A stretch of DNA of 64,000 bases from Sphingobacterium paucimobilis HER1398 (GTDB lineage Bacteria; Bacteroidota; Bacteroidia; Sphingobacteriales; Sphingobacteriaceae): assembly GCF_000416985.1 (NCBI RefSeq), contig NZ_ATDL01000014.1:248001-312000 (forward strand), given 5' to 3'. Positions 34,550 through 44,473 of this stretch are shown piece by piece; positions within the stretch are counted from its first letter, which is position 1; each line of letters opens with the position of its first letter. Under the pieces are notes generated by a model. It saw only the letters and a list, made by a program, of their open reading frames with translations, had not been told where the DNA came from and ran no database searches. Both the position numbers and the translations under genes were made by a program.

Positions 34550-36484
34550 ATGAGGAGTAGGTGGAATTTGAGCGGTTATTGGAATTCATTGTTGTTTTTG
34601 GGAATCACATTTGTCCTATTACTGATATTTTATGCACTATTACGGCTTGGGTTTTATGGCGTTAACCATAGTCTCTTTCTGCATGTCGATACCCAATCCC
34701 TGCTGACCATGTTTGTGGGGGGAATCAGATTTGATACAGTGGCTATTCTATACGTCAATATTCTTTTTGTTTTATTACAGATAATACCGGCCCCATTTAA
34801 GTATAACTTGATATATCAAAAGGTTTGTAAGTGGGTGTTCGTAATTACCAATAGTATAGGGATTGCTTTAAGTTTAATCGATTATGCCTATTACCCCTTC
34901 ACGTTGAAACGTACAACGGGAACTGTTTTCGGACAGTTTTCCAACGAGCAGAATCTGGGCAAATTGACTGTAGATTTTCTGTTAGGCTATTGGTACCTTG
35001 TTGTTGCTTTTGTGGTATTAGTCTGTCTTTTGGCCTGGTGTTATGATCGAGTAAAACTCCTTCGTCCAGTTAAGATGGGATGGACTTTCTACCTCATTCA
35101 GGTGCTATCTTTCTTTTTAGTGATATTTTTGTTTGTTGGAGGAGTACGTGGCGGCTGGGCACATAGTACTAGACCTATTACTTTAAGTAATGCTGGAGAC
35201 TATGTGAAGAACCCTGAAGAAATGAGCATCGTGCTGAATACGCCATTTAGTATTCTAAAAACTCTAAAAGCAATCCAACTGCAGGAGAAAAATTATTTTT
35301 CTCCACAAGAAGTTAACGAGATTTATCCTGTTGTACATCAGTCCAAAGATTCTTCGTCATTTCAAAAGCTGAATGTGGTCTTTCTGATTTTAGAGAGCTT
35401 TGGAAAAGAGCATATTGGCGCTTTGAATAAACACATAGATGGCGGGAGTTATAAGGGCTATACACCATTCTTGGATTCTCTGATAGAGGAGTCTTTTACA
35501 TTCAACCGTTCGTATGCTAACGGTAGAAAGTCGATTGATGCGTTACCTTCTGTCATCACAGGAGTACCTTCAGTTGGCGAGCCTTTTGTTCTTTCTATAT
35601 ATTCAGGTAATAGAACGACCAGTATAGCAAAACTATTAGGAGATGAAGGTTATGAAACTGCTTTTTTTCACGGTGCGCCGAATGGAAGTATGGGGTTCTC
35701 CGCCTATACACAGTTAGCAGGTATCAAGCATTACTTTGGAAAGAATGAGTATAACAACGACGCTGATTTTGATGGTATATGGGGGATATGGGATGAGCCT
35801 TTTATGCAATTTATGGCAAGTAAGATGGATGATTTAGCTCAACCCTTTTTTGCTAGTTTTTTCTCGCTTTCATCACACCACCCATTTAAGGTTCCCGAGC
35901 ATTATAAAGATGTTTTTCCCAAAGGCCCGGTACCACTACAAGAACCTATCGGTTATACCGATAATGCTTTAAGACAGTTTTTTAATAAAGCTTCCAAGAG
36001 CGATTGGTACAACAATACCTTATTTGTTCTCTGTGCAGATCATACTAGCCTAAGCCACTTGCCTGAATACCAAACTTTGCCCAATACTTTCGCCATTCCA
36101 ATTATATTTTATTATCCTGGAGGGAATTTAAAGGGAGTTTCTGATAAATTAGTACAGCAGATGGATATTATGCCTACCGTATTGAATTATCTAAAGTATC
36201 CCAAACCCTATTTTGCATTTGGATTTGATGCTTTTGACAAGAATAGCGATAACTTCGTTGTTAATACGATAGGGGACACCTTTAATTTTTTTAATGGTGA
36301 TTATTTTATGACCTATAATGACAATAAGCCTACTTCCCTTTATAATTTAAGAAAAGATAAGATGCTCCAAGAAAATCTTCTCGAGAGCAAGCAAAGTGTC
36401 AGAGATAGCTTAACCCAAAAACTTCATGCATTTATGCAACAGTATAATTATGGAATGATACACAATAAGCTAGTCGCTGAATAG
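34550..36484 (+). CDS. LtaS-like AlkP-superfamily membrane phosphotransferase (second of tandem pair)
   Basis: 644 residues, same design as the preceding gene but clearly diverged: four to five N-terminal membrane segments, then NVVFLILESFGKEHIGAL (metal Glu), NGRKSIDALPSVITGVP (nucleophile region, Ser) and FVLCADHTSLSHLPEYQ (metal Asp-His). SLSSHHPFKVPEHY and IPIIFYYPGG are further family blocks. The two neighbours probably act on different acceptors or in succession, which would resemble primase/synthase pairs of lipoteichoic acid pathways, although no teichoic acid is expected here. It converges with an unknown gene 7 nt away through a short hairpin. Confidence 0.88.
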   Translation: MRSRWNLSGYWNSLLFLGITFVLLLIFYALLRLGFYGVNHSLFLHVDTQSLLTMFVGGIRFDTVAILYVNILFVLLQIIPAPFKYNLIYQKVCKWVFVITNSIGIALSLIDYAYYPFTLKRTTGTVFGQFSNEQNLGKLTVDFLLGYWYLVVAFVVLVCLLAWCYDRVKLLRPVKMGWTFYLIQVLSFFLVIFLFVGGVRGGWAHSTRPITLSNAGDYVKNPEEMSIVLNTPFSILKTLKAIQLQEKNYFSPQEVNEIYPVVHQSKDSSSFQKLNVVFLILESFGKEHIGALNKHIDGGSYKGYTPFLDSLIEESFTFNRSYANGRKSIDALPSVITGVPSVGEPFVLSIYSGNRTTSIAKLLGDEGYETAFFHGAPNGSMGFSAYTQLAGIKHYFGKNEYNNDADFDGIWGIWDEPFMQFMASKMDDLAQPFFASFFSLSSHHPFKVPEHYKDVFPKGPVPLQEPIGYTDNALRQFFNKASKSDWYNNTLFVLCADHTSLSHLPEYQTLPNTFAIPIIFYYPGGNLKGVSDKLVQQMDIMPTVLNYLKYPKPYFAFGFDAFDKNSDNFVVNTIGDTFNFFNGDYFMTYNDNKPTSLYNLRKDKMLQENLLESKQSVRDSLTQKLHAFMQQYNYGMIHNKLVAE

Positions 36485-36489
36485 CGACT
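36472..36489. other. Hairpin between convergent genes
   Basis: AGTCGCT (36472-36478), loop GAAT, AGCGACT (36483-36489). It spans the stop of the second LtaS-like gene. There is no T tract on either side, so it is a weak terminator at best. Confidence 0.4.
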
Positions 36490-36491
36490 GC

Positions 36492-37706
36492 TTATAACTC
36501 TTGAATGCTGAATTGTTTTTTATACTTTAATGGTACGGGCAACTGATCTCGCTTTTTGCTCAACTGGATCATCAACTCATTGTTATCTTTATCTTTTAGA
36601 TATAGGCCATTATCGTAACCTATCCTAGCTTCTGCAGCTTGAAGCTGTAGATAGGGAATATATACGTCTTCTTGTAGATAGCTGACTTCAAAAAGGCTTT
36701 CCGTATTGGATATCTGCCAAAAAGGCTTTTTCGCTGACCCACCCATGCTTATTGGAGCTGAAAAATCAGCATAGCCCAACTCGACCTCATCGTTTGGATA
36801 TTGAGCTTTAAAGTAGTCCTCGACAATATCACGATCATATTTATCGGCGGAAGCGATCGTTTTTAAGATCTTAAAATTACCGTCTAGAATCCGAATACTA
36901 TCTTCTATTGGTATACAGACGACGTCAAATGGAGCATCATAGTAGAAGTGCCACGGTTTTAGTGCTGAATTCCAATTGCTTCTAGAAGCTGAAAACATCT
37001 GCATCTCGTCTCCTTGTTTGTCCGATTTTGGAGTCTTTTTAAGTTTGTAAAAAGTAAAAACAGAAGTAGGTTGTTTCCCTCCAAACAGTTTGTCATCATC
37101 TACTGCTATTTTTGCAATTAAAGGCATGTTACGCTCATTCTTAAAAATATAAGTATAGGTAACCTGTTTTGGAGCTTCAATTTTTCTAGGAGGAGTAATT
37201 GTAGGAGGTTTATTTGTGTTTTTTCCCTTTTGAACAGGCTTCTCTTTTGGTATAGGAGGATATACAATTTCATAGCTTATCGCGTATAAAAAATCCTTGT
37301 TTATCATGTAGACATTTTGAAAAGATAATTTCTGCAATGCTTTAGGCATTGGAAGTTTCTCTCCAGACTTTTGACTCCATAGAAAATGCTGCCCTTGATT
37401 CTCTACATTTGCAAAATATTGATTGTCTAAAAAAATACTGTTTCCTTCGAATTCATCAAATACGTCTTTTTTACCCGTCTCTAAATTAATCAGTACCTGT
37501 TTTTTATCTTCAGCGGTGAAAAGTGCATAGTCTGTTATTTTGTCACTGTGGCTAGTGAATTTCCCCTCTATTAATTCGGTTCCCTCCACATTGGTTAAAC
37601 CAAAATGTGTATTGTATTTATACACAAAGTATTTGTGCTGCGCAAAGATGGTGTGAGGAAGAAGTACAAAAAGGACTACTAGTGTTTGGTATATTCTGCG
37701 GTACAT
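36492..37706 (-). CDS. Secreted protein of unknown function
   Basis: 404 residues from ATG 37706, chosen because it opens a signal peptide (MYRRIYQTLVVLFVLLPHTIFAQ); a frame from 37781 would overlap the upstream gene. The mature protein starts HKYFVYKYNTHFGLTNVEGTEL, loosely like WG/propeller-type repeats, and has a Pro/Lys-rich linker near 175-200 (PPIPKEKPVQKGKN). I do not recognise the rest. It is 56 nt downstream of a predicted outer-membrane barrel gene on the same strand, so the two may form an envelope pair. Confidence 0.65.
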   Translation of the reverse strand: MYRRIYQTLVVLFVLLPHTIFAQHKYFVYKYNTHFGLTNVEGTELIEGKFTSHSDKITDYALFTAEDKKQVLINLETGKKDVFDEFEGNSIFLDNQYFANVENQGQHFLWSQKSGEKLPMPKALQKLSFQNVYMINKDFLYAISYEIVYPPIPKEKPVQKGKNTNKPPTITPPRKIEAPKQVTYTYIFKNERNMPLIAKIAVDDDKLFGGKQPTSVFTFYKLKKTPKSDKQGDEMQMFSASRSNWNSALKPWHFYYDAPFDVVCIPIEDSIRILDGNFKILKTIASADKYDRDIVEDYFKAQYPNDEVELGYADFSAPISMGGSAKKPFWQISNTESLFEVSYLQEDVYIPYLQLQAAEARIGYDNGLYLKDKDNNELMIQLSKKRDQLPVPLKYKKQFSIQEL

Positions 37707-37762
37707 AAAAGTATGAATTTTCAATCTCCTTACAAATTGTATGCCGTAAGGGAGAGCCTTTG

Positions 37763-38779
37763 CTATTTTTGTTTGCGCCATAGCGATTGGCCAAAGTTGT
37801 AGCGTAAAACGAACGCCTGTTGGTTATCTACTTTTCCAGAAGAAAAATGGAAGGAGACGACGAGTTTGGCTTCTATGGCACGCGTTTTAAATGGAGACCA
37901 GCTGAAGTCTAAACGGTCGTATCTATTTCGGCGGTAGAATGGGTCTCCATTAGGTAGATATTGCGCTTGGCCCAGATATAACGTGTTGTTTAAGGCAACT
38001 TTTTTGTAGCCGATATATTGTGAGGCTATAAAACCCTTTGTGATACGCATATCATATTCCGTACGGACCCGATCAAAACCAACAGCCGCTCCGATATCCA
38101 TTTTTAACGAATCGAATATTGTTTTCCTGCTGAGATCTATTCCAATAGCTGCAGTTATCACCGCATTATCCTGGACATGTTCTTTTAGGTTCTCATTGCT
38201 CGTCACCGCATTATGATATAATATCCCCGCATGGCTGACATAGAATAATCCAGTCTGGTATTTTCCCGAAATTCCCGCAACAAACTGTTCTCGGTATTTA
38301 TCACTTTGTTTGCTGAGCCAATCTATGAAAATACGTTGGTCAAAGTTACCTTTCTTATATTGAAAATACATTCCCTCCAGATTGGGGCGGTCATACATAA
38401 AGGTGTCTGCGAGAACGATTCGGGGAATATCTTTGAGTCGCTCGTACCTAGGCATAAATCCTATTGCAAAATTGATGTTTGTAGAGGTGTAATTGTAATA
38501 GGCAATTGGGTTGAATTGACGTTTATCTTCCGGATGGCTGCCGAAGTCTTGATTGTAGTAGCCTCCCCCGAATAAGGTATGGTTTTCACTGAGCTTAAAA
38601 TAGATTTGGGGAGCTATTAAGGTTCCAAAGATTGTTTTATCTTGGGTGTAACGCGCGCCATACTCTCTATTGTCTGCATATCCGAAAAAATTTACTCGAA
38701 GTCCAATTTCTTGTGCGTTAAGGTTTAGGTAGTTGATTGAAAATAGGAGAAGGCATGTAATACGTAATAGGCGTAGCAT
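37763..38779 (-). CDS. Predicted outer-membrane beta-barrel protein, unknown function
   Basis: 338 residues with a signal peptide (MLRLLRITCLLLFSINYLNLNAQ). The body alternates polar and hydrophobic residues in strand-length blocks with many aromatic residues (KLSENHTLFGGGYYNQDF, NTLYLGQAQYLPNGDPFY, IEAKLVVSFHFSSGK) and ends AFVLRYNFGQSLWRKQK. This pattern fits an outer-membrane barrel of 12 or more strands. No family was recognised. It precedes another unknown secreted protein and follows sucB at a distance of 79 nt with a terminator between, so it is a separate transcription unit. Confidence 0.65.
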   Translation of the reverse strand: MLRLLRITCLLLFSINYLNLNAQEIGLRVNFFGYADNREYGARYTQDKTIFGTLIAPQIYFKLSENHTLFGGGYYNQDFGSHPEDKRQFNPIAYYNYTSTNINFAIGFMPRYERLKDIPRIVLADTFMYDRPNLEGMYFQYKKGNFDQRIFIDWLSKQSDKYREQFVAGISGKYQTGLFYVSHAGILYHNAVTSNENLKEHVQDNAVITAAIGIDLSRKTIFDSLKMDIGAAVGFDRVRTEYDMRITKGFIASQYIGYKKVALNNTLYLGQAQYLPNGDPFYRRNRYDRLDFSWSPFKTRAIEAKLVVSFHFSSGKVDNQQAFVLRYNFGQSLWRKQK

Positions 38780-38803
38780 ATAAACTTTAATTAATCGGAA
38801 AAG

Positions 38804-38834
38804 AAAAGGCCGTCCGTGTGATGAACGACCTTTT
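38804..38834 (-). terminator. Intrinsic terminator of the sucA-sucB transcript
   Basis: On the minus strand AAAGGTCGT pairs with ACGGCCTTT (one G-T pair), followed by TTTCTTTT. It lies 25 nt after the sucB stop. Confidence 0.8.
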
Positions 38835-38858
38835 CCTACTTGTATTCTTTTTAAAAGA

Positions 38859-40085
38859 TTATACCTCTAATAGTAAGCGGGCAGGGTCTTCTAATAATTG
38901 TTTTACACGAACTAAGAAACTTACCGATTCTCGCCCATCAATAATACGGTGGTCATAAGAAAGAGCCACATACATCATAGGACGGATTACAACTTGACCA
39001 TTTTCAGCAATCGGACGTTGTACGATGTTGTGCATACCCAAGATAGCTGATTGCGGAGCATTGATGATTGGTGTTGACATCATAGAGCCAAATACCCCAC
39101 CGTTAGTGATCGTGAATGTACCACCTGTCATTTCTTCAATGGTTAATTTACCATCTCTCGCTTTAGTTGCCAAATTGATCACCTCTTTTTCTACTTGGTA
39201 CAGCGACATAGATTCTGCATTTCTGATAACTGGTACCACTAATCCTTTTGGAGCGGAAACAGCGATAGAGATGTCTGCAAAATCAGAGTATACAATTTCG
39301 TTCTCTTCGATACGAGCATTGACCGCAGGCCATTCTTTTAATGCAGTAGTTACCGCTTTAGTAAAGAAAGACATGAAACCTAGACCTACACCATGTTTCT
39401 CTTTAAACATGTCTTTGTATTTAGCTCTCAAATCCATGATCGGTTGCATGTTCACTTCATTGAATGTAGTTAACATAGCCGTTTCATTTTTTACAGATAC
39501 CAAACGTCTAGCAATAGTTTTGCGCAGAGAGCTCATTTTTTCGCGGCGTTCGTTACGTGCGCCAGCGATAGCAGGAGCTGCTGCAGGTGTCGCGGCTGGC
39601 TTAGATTCAGCCTTAGGAGCTGCAGGTTTTGCTTGTGCCTTTTCTGCGTCTTCCTTGGTGATACGGCCGTCTTTGCCTGTACCTTTTATAGTTGAAGGAT
39701 CAATTCCTTTTTCTCTCAAAATTTTAGCAGCTGCAGGAGATGCTGTTCCGGCAGCATAAGAATCTGGATTTTCAGATGCTTCTGTCGATGGAGATGCAGC
39801 TGTTGTTGTTGCAGCAGGAGCTTCCGCTTTTTTATCTCCAGTAGGAGCATCGCCATCTTCAATTGTACATACTACAGCTCCGATTTCTAACGTATCGCCT
39901 TCTTGAGCGATAATACGCAGGATGCCAGCTTTTTCTGCTGGGAGCTCAAATGTAGCTTTGTCTGATTCCAGTTCGGCAATGTTTTCGTCCATTTCGACGT
40001 AGTCGCCATCTTCTTTTAGCCATTGGGCTAAGGTTACTTCGGTAATTGATTCACCAACCGTAGGGACTTTGATTTCTAAGCTCAT
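38859..40085 (-). CDS. sucB: 2-oxoglutarate dehydrogenase E2 (dihydrolipoyl succinyltransferase)
   Basis: 408 residues: lipoyl domain (1-77, [13 protein letters not shown] with the lipoylated Lys), an Ala/Pro-rich linker, a peripheral-subunit-binding domain (about 118-150, [22 protein letters not shown]), a second Ala/Pro linker, and the catalytic domain with [11 protein letters not shown] holding the active-site His. It transfers the succinyl group to CoA within the TCA-cycle complex. The start is 66 nt downstream of sucA, with a long hairpin in the gap. The E3 lipoamide dehydrogenase is not in the window. Confidence 0.96.
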   Translation of the reverse strand: MSLEIKVPTVGESITEVTLAQWLKEDGDYVEMDENIAELESDKATFELPAEKAGILRIIAQEGDTLEIGAVVCTIEDGDAPTGDKKAEAPAATTTAASPSTEASENPDSYAAGTASPAAAKILREKGIDPSTIKGTGKDGRITKEDAEKAQAKPAAPKAESKPAATPAAAPAIAGARNERREKMSSLRKTIARRLVSVKNETAMLTTFNEVNMQPIMDLRAKYKDMFKEKHGVGLGFMSFFTKAVTTALKEWPAVNARIEENEIVYSDFADISIAVSAPKGLVVPVIRNAESMSLYQVEKEVINLATKARDGKLTIEEMTGGTFTITNGGVFGSMMSTPIINAPQSAILGMHNIVQRPIAENGQVVIRPMMYVALSYDHRIIDGRESVSFLVRVKQLLEDPARLLLEV

Positions 40086-40105
40086 ATGTGTTCTTATTTA
40101 AAACC

Positions 40106-40135
40106 AACGTTGTATATCGTATAATATACAACGTT
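40106..40135 (-). other. Intercistronic hairpin between sucA and sucB
   Basis: AACGTTGTATA (40106-40116) and TATACAACGTT (40125-40135) are perfect reverse complements with an 8-nt loop; the flanks CC and GG extend the stem with one bulge. No strong T tract follows, so it may protect or process mRNA or cause partial termination. Confidence 0.55.
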
Positions 40136-40151
40136 TGGCTTCTATAAATGT

Positions 40152-42890
40152 TTATTCGAATGCTTTATTAATGATTGTTTCTTGTTGAGCGATATGCTGT
40201 TTCATATAACCAGTTGCTGGGCTACCACTTTCTTTTCTAGAAATAACATCCGTAAATTCGATATCGGATTTGCGGAATGTACGGCAGTAGTAAGGCCAAG
40301 CGCCCATATTTTCGTTTTCTTCCTGAACCCAGATGAATTCGGAAGCTTTATTGTATTTCTTATGGATAGCTTGTAGTTGTTCAACTGGCGCTGGATACAA
40401 TTGCTCAATACGCACGATAGCAACATCATTACGTTTATCAGCTTGTTGTTTTTCCAATAGGTCGTAATAGATCTTTCCGGAACAGAATAAGACACGTTTA
40501 ACAGAAGCTGCTTTTACAGCAGTATCATCTATAACCTCTTGGAAATTGACTTTTGTGAAGTCAGCCTGTTTTGAGACTACTTTAGGGTGACGGAGTAAAC
40601 TTTTTGGCGTAAATACAATCAGTGGTTTACGGAAGTCACGTACCAATTGACGACGTAACAAATGGAAATAGTTAGCCGGTGTCGTACAGTTGGCGATAAT
40701 CATATTATCGTTGGCACACAATTCTAAGAAGCGTTCGATACGACCAGAAGAGTGCTCTGGCCCTTGGCCTTCCATACCGTGTGGCAACATCATAACCAAT
40801 CCATTAGAACGTTTCCATTTTGTTTCCGCACTGCTTAAGTATTGATCGACAATAATCTGTGCACCGTTGTAAAAATCTCCAAATTGCGCTTCCCAAACAG
40901 TGAGTGCCTGTGGGTTGGCTGAAGCATAACCATATTCAAAACCCAATACTCCATATTCCGAAAGCAAGGAGTTATAAATGCTGAATTTGTCGCCGCCTTT
41001 GACATTAGCCAATGGTACGTATTTCTCCTCAGAATCCTCTAAAGTCAGTACCGCATGGCGATGCGAGAACGTACCACGTTGTACATCTTGTCCCGAAATA
41101 CGAACACGCTTACCGTCATTCAATAGTGTTGCATAAGCCATCAACTCACCCATTGCCCAATCGTACGAATCTTTACCAATCATGGCCGCACGATCTTCAA
41201 AAAGCTTAGAGATCTTACGGAAGAATTTCTTGTCTTTTGGTAGAGAAGTAATCTGTGTAGCCAGTTCTTTAAAAACCTTATCACTGACTTTGGTCTCCGT
41301 TGTTTGGAAGATGTCGGCTCTTTTTGCAGGGCGTAAACCTTTCCAAGCACCACCAAACATCGGAACTTCTTCTTCTAGGTTCTCTACAGCCTTAGAAGCA
41401 TCCAATTGGCTCTGTAAGTAGTCTTTAAATTCTTTTTCGACTTCTTTGGCATATGAAGTTTCTATAGAACCCTCATCGATGAGTTTTTTCGCATAAACCT
41501 CTTTAGGGTTAGCATGTTTTTCGATAAGCTTGTACAGAAGAGGCTGTGTAAACTTAGGTTCATCAGCTTCATTATGTCCATAACGGCGGTAACACAATAA
41601 ATCGATGAAAACATCGGTTTTATATTTTTGACGATATTCTACCGCCAGATTGATTGCATATACTACGGCTTCGGCATCATCTCCATTAACATGGAATACA
41701 GGAGAAGATGTTATTTTGGCAACATCTGTACAGTACGTGCCTGACCGAGCGTCTTTGTAGTTAGTGGTAAAACCAACTTGGTTATTGATTACAATATGGA
41801 TAGTACCACCAGTTTTGTAACCATCTAATTTAGACATTTGTGTAACCTCGTATACGACACCTTGCCCAGCAATAGCAGCATCACCATGAATCAGGATAGG
41901 AGCGATTTTAGAAGAATCCCCATCATACTTCATGTCAATTTTAGAACGAACCATTCCTTCAACGATAGGATCTACCGTCTCCAGGTGAGAAGGGTTAGGC
42001 GCTAATGATAAGTGGATATGTTTTCCCTTATCAGTGGTAATATCCGAAGAGTAGCCTAGGTGATATTTAACGTCACCGCCAAATTTCAATTCAGGATCTT
42101 CTTCTTTATACATCTTACCTTCAAATTCAGATAAGATGGTTTTGTAAGGCTTACCCATGATATTAGCCAATACATTTAACCGACCACGGTGCGCCATACC
42201 GATCATAAATTCTTGAAGACCCAAGTCTGCACCTTTTTCCATAACAGAGTCCAAGGCAGGGATCAAACTTTCGGCACCCTCAAGAGAAAATCTCTTTTGG
42301 CCCAAGAATTTGGTGCCTAGGAAGCTTTCGAATACAACCGCTCTGTTTAGCTTTTGAAGAATACGTTTCTTTTGCTCTGTAGAGTAGCTCGGGGTATTAC
42401 GGTCAGCTTCCATACGATCCTGCAGCCACTTGATTTTTTCAGGATTACGTATATACTTAAACTCAGCACCGATAGAACGGCAATAAGTATCTTCGATAAG
42501 TTGACGGATATCGCGCAATTTGGCAGGTCCCAAGCCGACTTCAATACCTGCATTGAACACAGTATCCATGTCTGCTTCCGATAAGCCGAAAGTTTCCAGT
42601 TCTTTGCCTGGGTAGTACTTCCTGCGCTCACGGACAGGGTTGGTGTGCGTAAACAGGTGTCCGCGGTCTCTATAGCCGTGAATCATGTTTAACACGTTGA
42701 TTTCCTTCAGAGCATGCTCTGAAACATTTTCGGTGTCAATGCTGACTGCTTCAGCGCCTTGACCAAACTCAAAACCTTCAAAAAATTTTTGCCATCCAAA
42801 ATCTACCGAATTCGGATCTTGCCTGTACGCTTGATATAACCCATCGATATAGCTCGAGTCGGCGTTACTCAAATATGTCAATTTATCCAT
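40152..42890 (-). CDS. sucA: 2-oxoglutarate dehydrogenase E1
   Basis: 912 residues. The start has the short E1o N-terminal segment (LSNADSSYIDGLYQAYRQDPNSVDFGWQKFFEGF in part) that docks onto E2. Thiamine diphosphate-dependent core motifs: MAHRGRLNVLANIMGKP, HGDAAIAGQGVVYE, VDLLCYRRYGHNEADEP-like block, and LPHGMEGQGPEHSSGRIERFL. The enzyme decarboxylates 2-oxoglutarate and loads the succinyl group onto E2. It is followed by sucB and preceded by an isolated photolyase-like gene. A minus-strand TAAATTTG (42928-42921) lies upstream without a clear -33 box. Confidence 0.97.
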   Translation of the reverse strand: MDKLTYLSNADSSYIDGLYQAYRQDPNSVDFGWQKFFEGFEFGQGAEAVSIDTENVSEHALKEINVLNMIHGYRDRGHLFTHTNPVRERRKYYPGKELETFGLSEADMDTVFNAGIEVGLGPAKLRDIRQLIEDTYCRSIGAEFKYIRNPEKIKWLQDRMEADRNTPSYSTEQKKRILQKLNRAVVFESFLGTKFLGQKRFSLEGAESLIPALDSVMEKGADLGLQEFMIGMAHRGRLNVLANIMGKPYKTILSEFEGKMYKEEDPELKFGGDVKYHLGYSSDITTDKGKHIHLSLAPNPSHLETVDPIVEGMVRSKIDMKYDGDSSKIAPILIHGDAAIAGQGVVYEVTQMSKLDGYKTGGTIHIVINNQVGFTTNYKDARSGTYCTDVAKITSSPVFHVNGDDAEAVVYAINLAVEYRQKYKTDVFIDLLCYRRYGHNEADEPKFTQPLLYKLIEKHANPKEVYAKKLIDEGSIETSYAKEVEKEFKDYLQSQLDASKAVENLEEEVPMFGGAWKGLRPAKRADIFQTTETKVSDKVFKELATQITSLPKDKKFFRKISKLFEDRAAMIGKDSYDWAMGELMAYATLLNDGKRVRISGQDVQRGTFSHRHAVLTLEDSEEKYVPLANVKGGDKFSIYNSLLSEYGVLGFEYGYASANPQALTVWEAQFGDFYNGAQIIVDQYLSSAETKWKRSNGLVMMLPHGMEGQGPEHSSGRIERFLELCANDNMIIANCTTPANYFHLLRRQLVRDFRKPLIVFTPKSLLRHPKVVSKQADFTKVNFQEVIDDTAVKAASVKRVLFCSGKIYYDLLEKQQADKRNDVAIVRIEQLYPAPVEQLQAIHKKYNKASEFIWVQEENENMGAWPYYCRTFRKSDIEFTDVISRKESGSPATGYMKQHIAQQETIINKAFE

Positions 42891-43042
42891 TTACTTTTGA
42901 TATAAGTCTAAAGAATTTGCCAAATTTAGGAATTAAATAGGAGTTTCGAGTACTGAAATTGAAGTTTTTGTACTTAAATCGTGTCAATTCGGTAGCCATA
43001 AATTTAAATGGCAAACTTGAATAAATAATTGTGATTTTAATG

Positions 43043-44230
43043 CTAAACGACGTCTTTCGGAAGCTCCGCTTTTACTTTCTCCCAATCTGCTATATTTTTA
43101 TTGTTTTTGATACTTGTTCCCTGTTCGGCGATATGCGCCCAAAAACCATAAATTGTTGCTGGTGCATAGTCGATCAATTGCTGCTCGAACCAAGCTGCCC
43201 CCGCCAACCAGTCCTCATTAAGTTCATAGATGAGATGCATGGCTACGATCTCCCTTTCTCTGCGGGTAAGCCTTCCTGTTGTGTTGAGTTGGAGAATTAG
43301 TGTGTTCACTACGCTGTTCGATGTGTCTCCGCTAGTCCATGACGCCAATGCGGCGTGCTCCGGGCTTTTTCCCTTGCTTTTAAAGTAGCAGTTTGGATAT
43401 TTTTTTAACATGAATCGAAAATAATCCCTCAACATCAGATTCTCTAAAAAGACATTGATCCCTTTTTTATTTTTAGGGTTGATGTTTTCTGTGAGAAAGT
43501 GAAAGGTATAGGCTGGAGAAAGTACGCCCAAAGCAAGGTAGGGGGATAGTTCGGTGTAACTTTCCATATTTACCTCTGTCTCTTTGACTAGTTTTTTTAA
43601 CATAGCATTTGCTGCATTTTCGCCAAAATCACTTTTTGATTGGGAAAAATCCAAATCAAAAGGGAAAACAGTTTTTTCAAGATGAGGAGGGATATTAACT
43701 ACTTGCACATCATCTATACATCCACGAACAAAGCTTTCTTTTGCAACTTTTTTGCGAAAAGTGTTGAAATCATTAGGGATGTCCCGAATTGGGAAAGGCA
43801 AATCTTCCTTATGATACAGGGTGTGACCAATAAAGTGACGTAAATTTCTTTTTACTTTCCAAAGTTCCTCCTCCACAAGTTCTGAAATATCCGTTTCTCG
43901 CTTCGCGACCTCGCGATGATGATAGACTTCATCTGCGTCATATTTTTGAACGAGTTGTGGGATGATCTGCTCGGGATAACCTTCATAGGTCAACAAGTCT
44001 CCGCCGAGAGATTGCAGTTTCTCCTTTAGAGAAAACACTGTCTGTGCGATGTAGTCTGCTCGAAATTCTCCGGTGTTCTTAAAACCAAATTTATTCTCTT
44101 GGTAATAGCGGGGGTCGAAAATATAAACTGGAATAATAAAATCTGCTTTCTGAATAGCACTTTGCAATACCTCATTGTCATGGGTACGAAGATCATTCCT
44201 AAACCAAACTAAAATAACCTTTTTGCTCAT
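43043..44230 (-). CDS. DNA photolyase/cryptochrome family protein, diverged
   Basis: 395 residues. The N-terminal half (VILVWFRNDLRTHDNEVLQSAIQ, GGDLLTYEGYPEQIIPQLV, YHHREVAKRETDI) is a photolyase-related Rossmann domain close to the DASH-cryptochrome type. The C-terminal FAD domain is present (YTELSPYLALGVLSP, LMLRDYFRFMLKKY, WTSGDTSNSVVNTLI) but short and changed: the common segment after LLIDY, with D...NWGNW, reads DYAPATIYGFWAHIAEQG. It may be a DASH-like or novel cryptochrome rather than a full repair enzyme. The neighbours are unrelated. Confidence 0.82.
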   Translation of the reverse strand: MSKKVILVWFRNDLRTHDNEVLQSAIQKADFIIPVYIFDPRYYQENKFGFKNTGEFRADYIAQTVFSLKEKLQSLGGDLLTYEGYPEQIIPQLVQKYDADEVYHHREVAKRETDISELVEEELWKVKRNLRHFIGHTLYHKEDLPFPIRDIPNDFNTFRKKVAKESFVRGCIDDVQVVNIPPHLEKTVFPFDLDFSQSKSDFGENAANAMLKKLVKETEVNMESYTELSPYLALGVLSPAYTFHFLTENINPKNKKGINVFLENLMLRDYFRFMLKKYPNCYFKSKGKSPEHAALASWTSGDTSNSVVNTLILQLNTTGRLTRREREIVAMHLIYELNEDWLAGAAWFEQQLIDYAPATIYGFWAHIAEQGTSIKNNKNIADWEKVKAELPKDVV

Positions 44231-44473
44231 TTACCTACCACGTACTTATTTAGATTAAATTCAAGTTCTGTAAAGATATTACATTTAAAGGATTGTCGGA
44301 TGATCAAGCTTGAATATTTACAATATTTAAACAATTTGGAGCTTGTTGTGGCTAAAACAATCATTTAGCTTTTTTTAACGAACAGAATCCCTAGAGTATT
44401 TTATTTTTGTTGAAACAAAAAAATGGAAACTAAGCTTATTTCTAATGGATATACTATGTAAGTGTAAACTAGG

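Noticed and set aside
39025..39759. A 244-codon frame on the plus strand.
   Set aside because: It lies entirely antisense to sucB, whose domains are complete; its Ala-rich stretches mirror the sucB linker.
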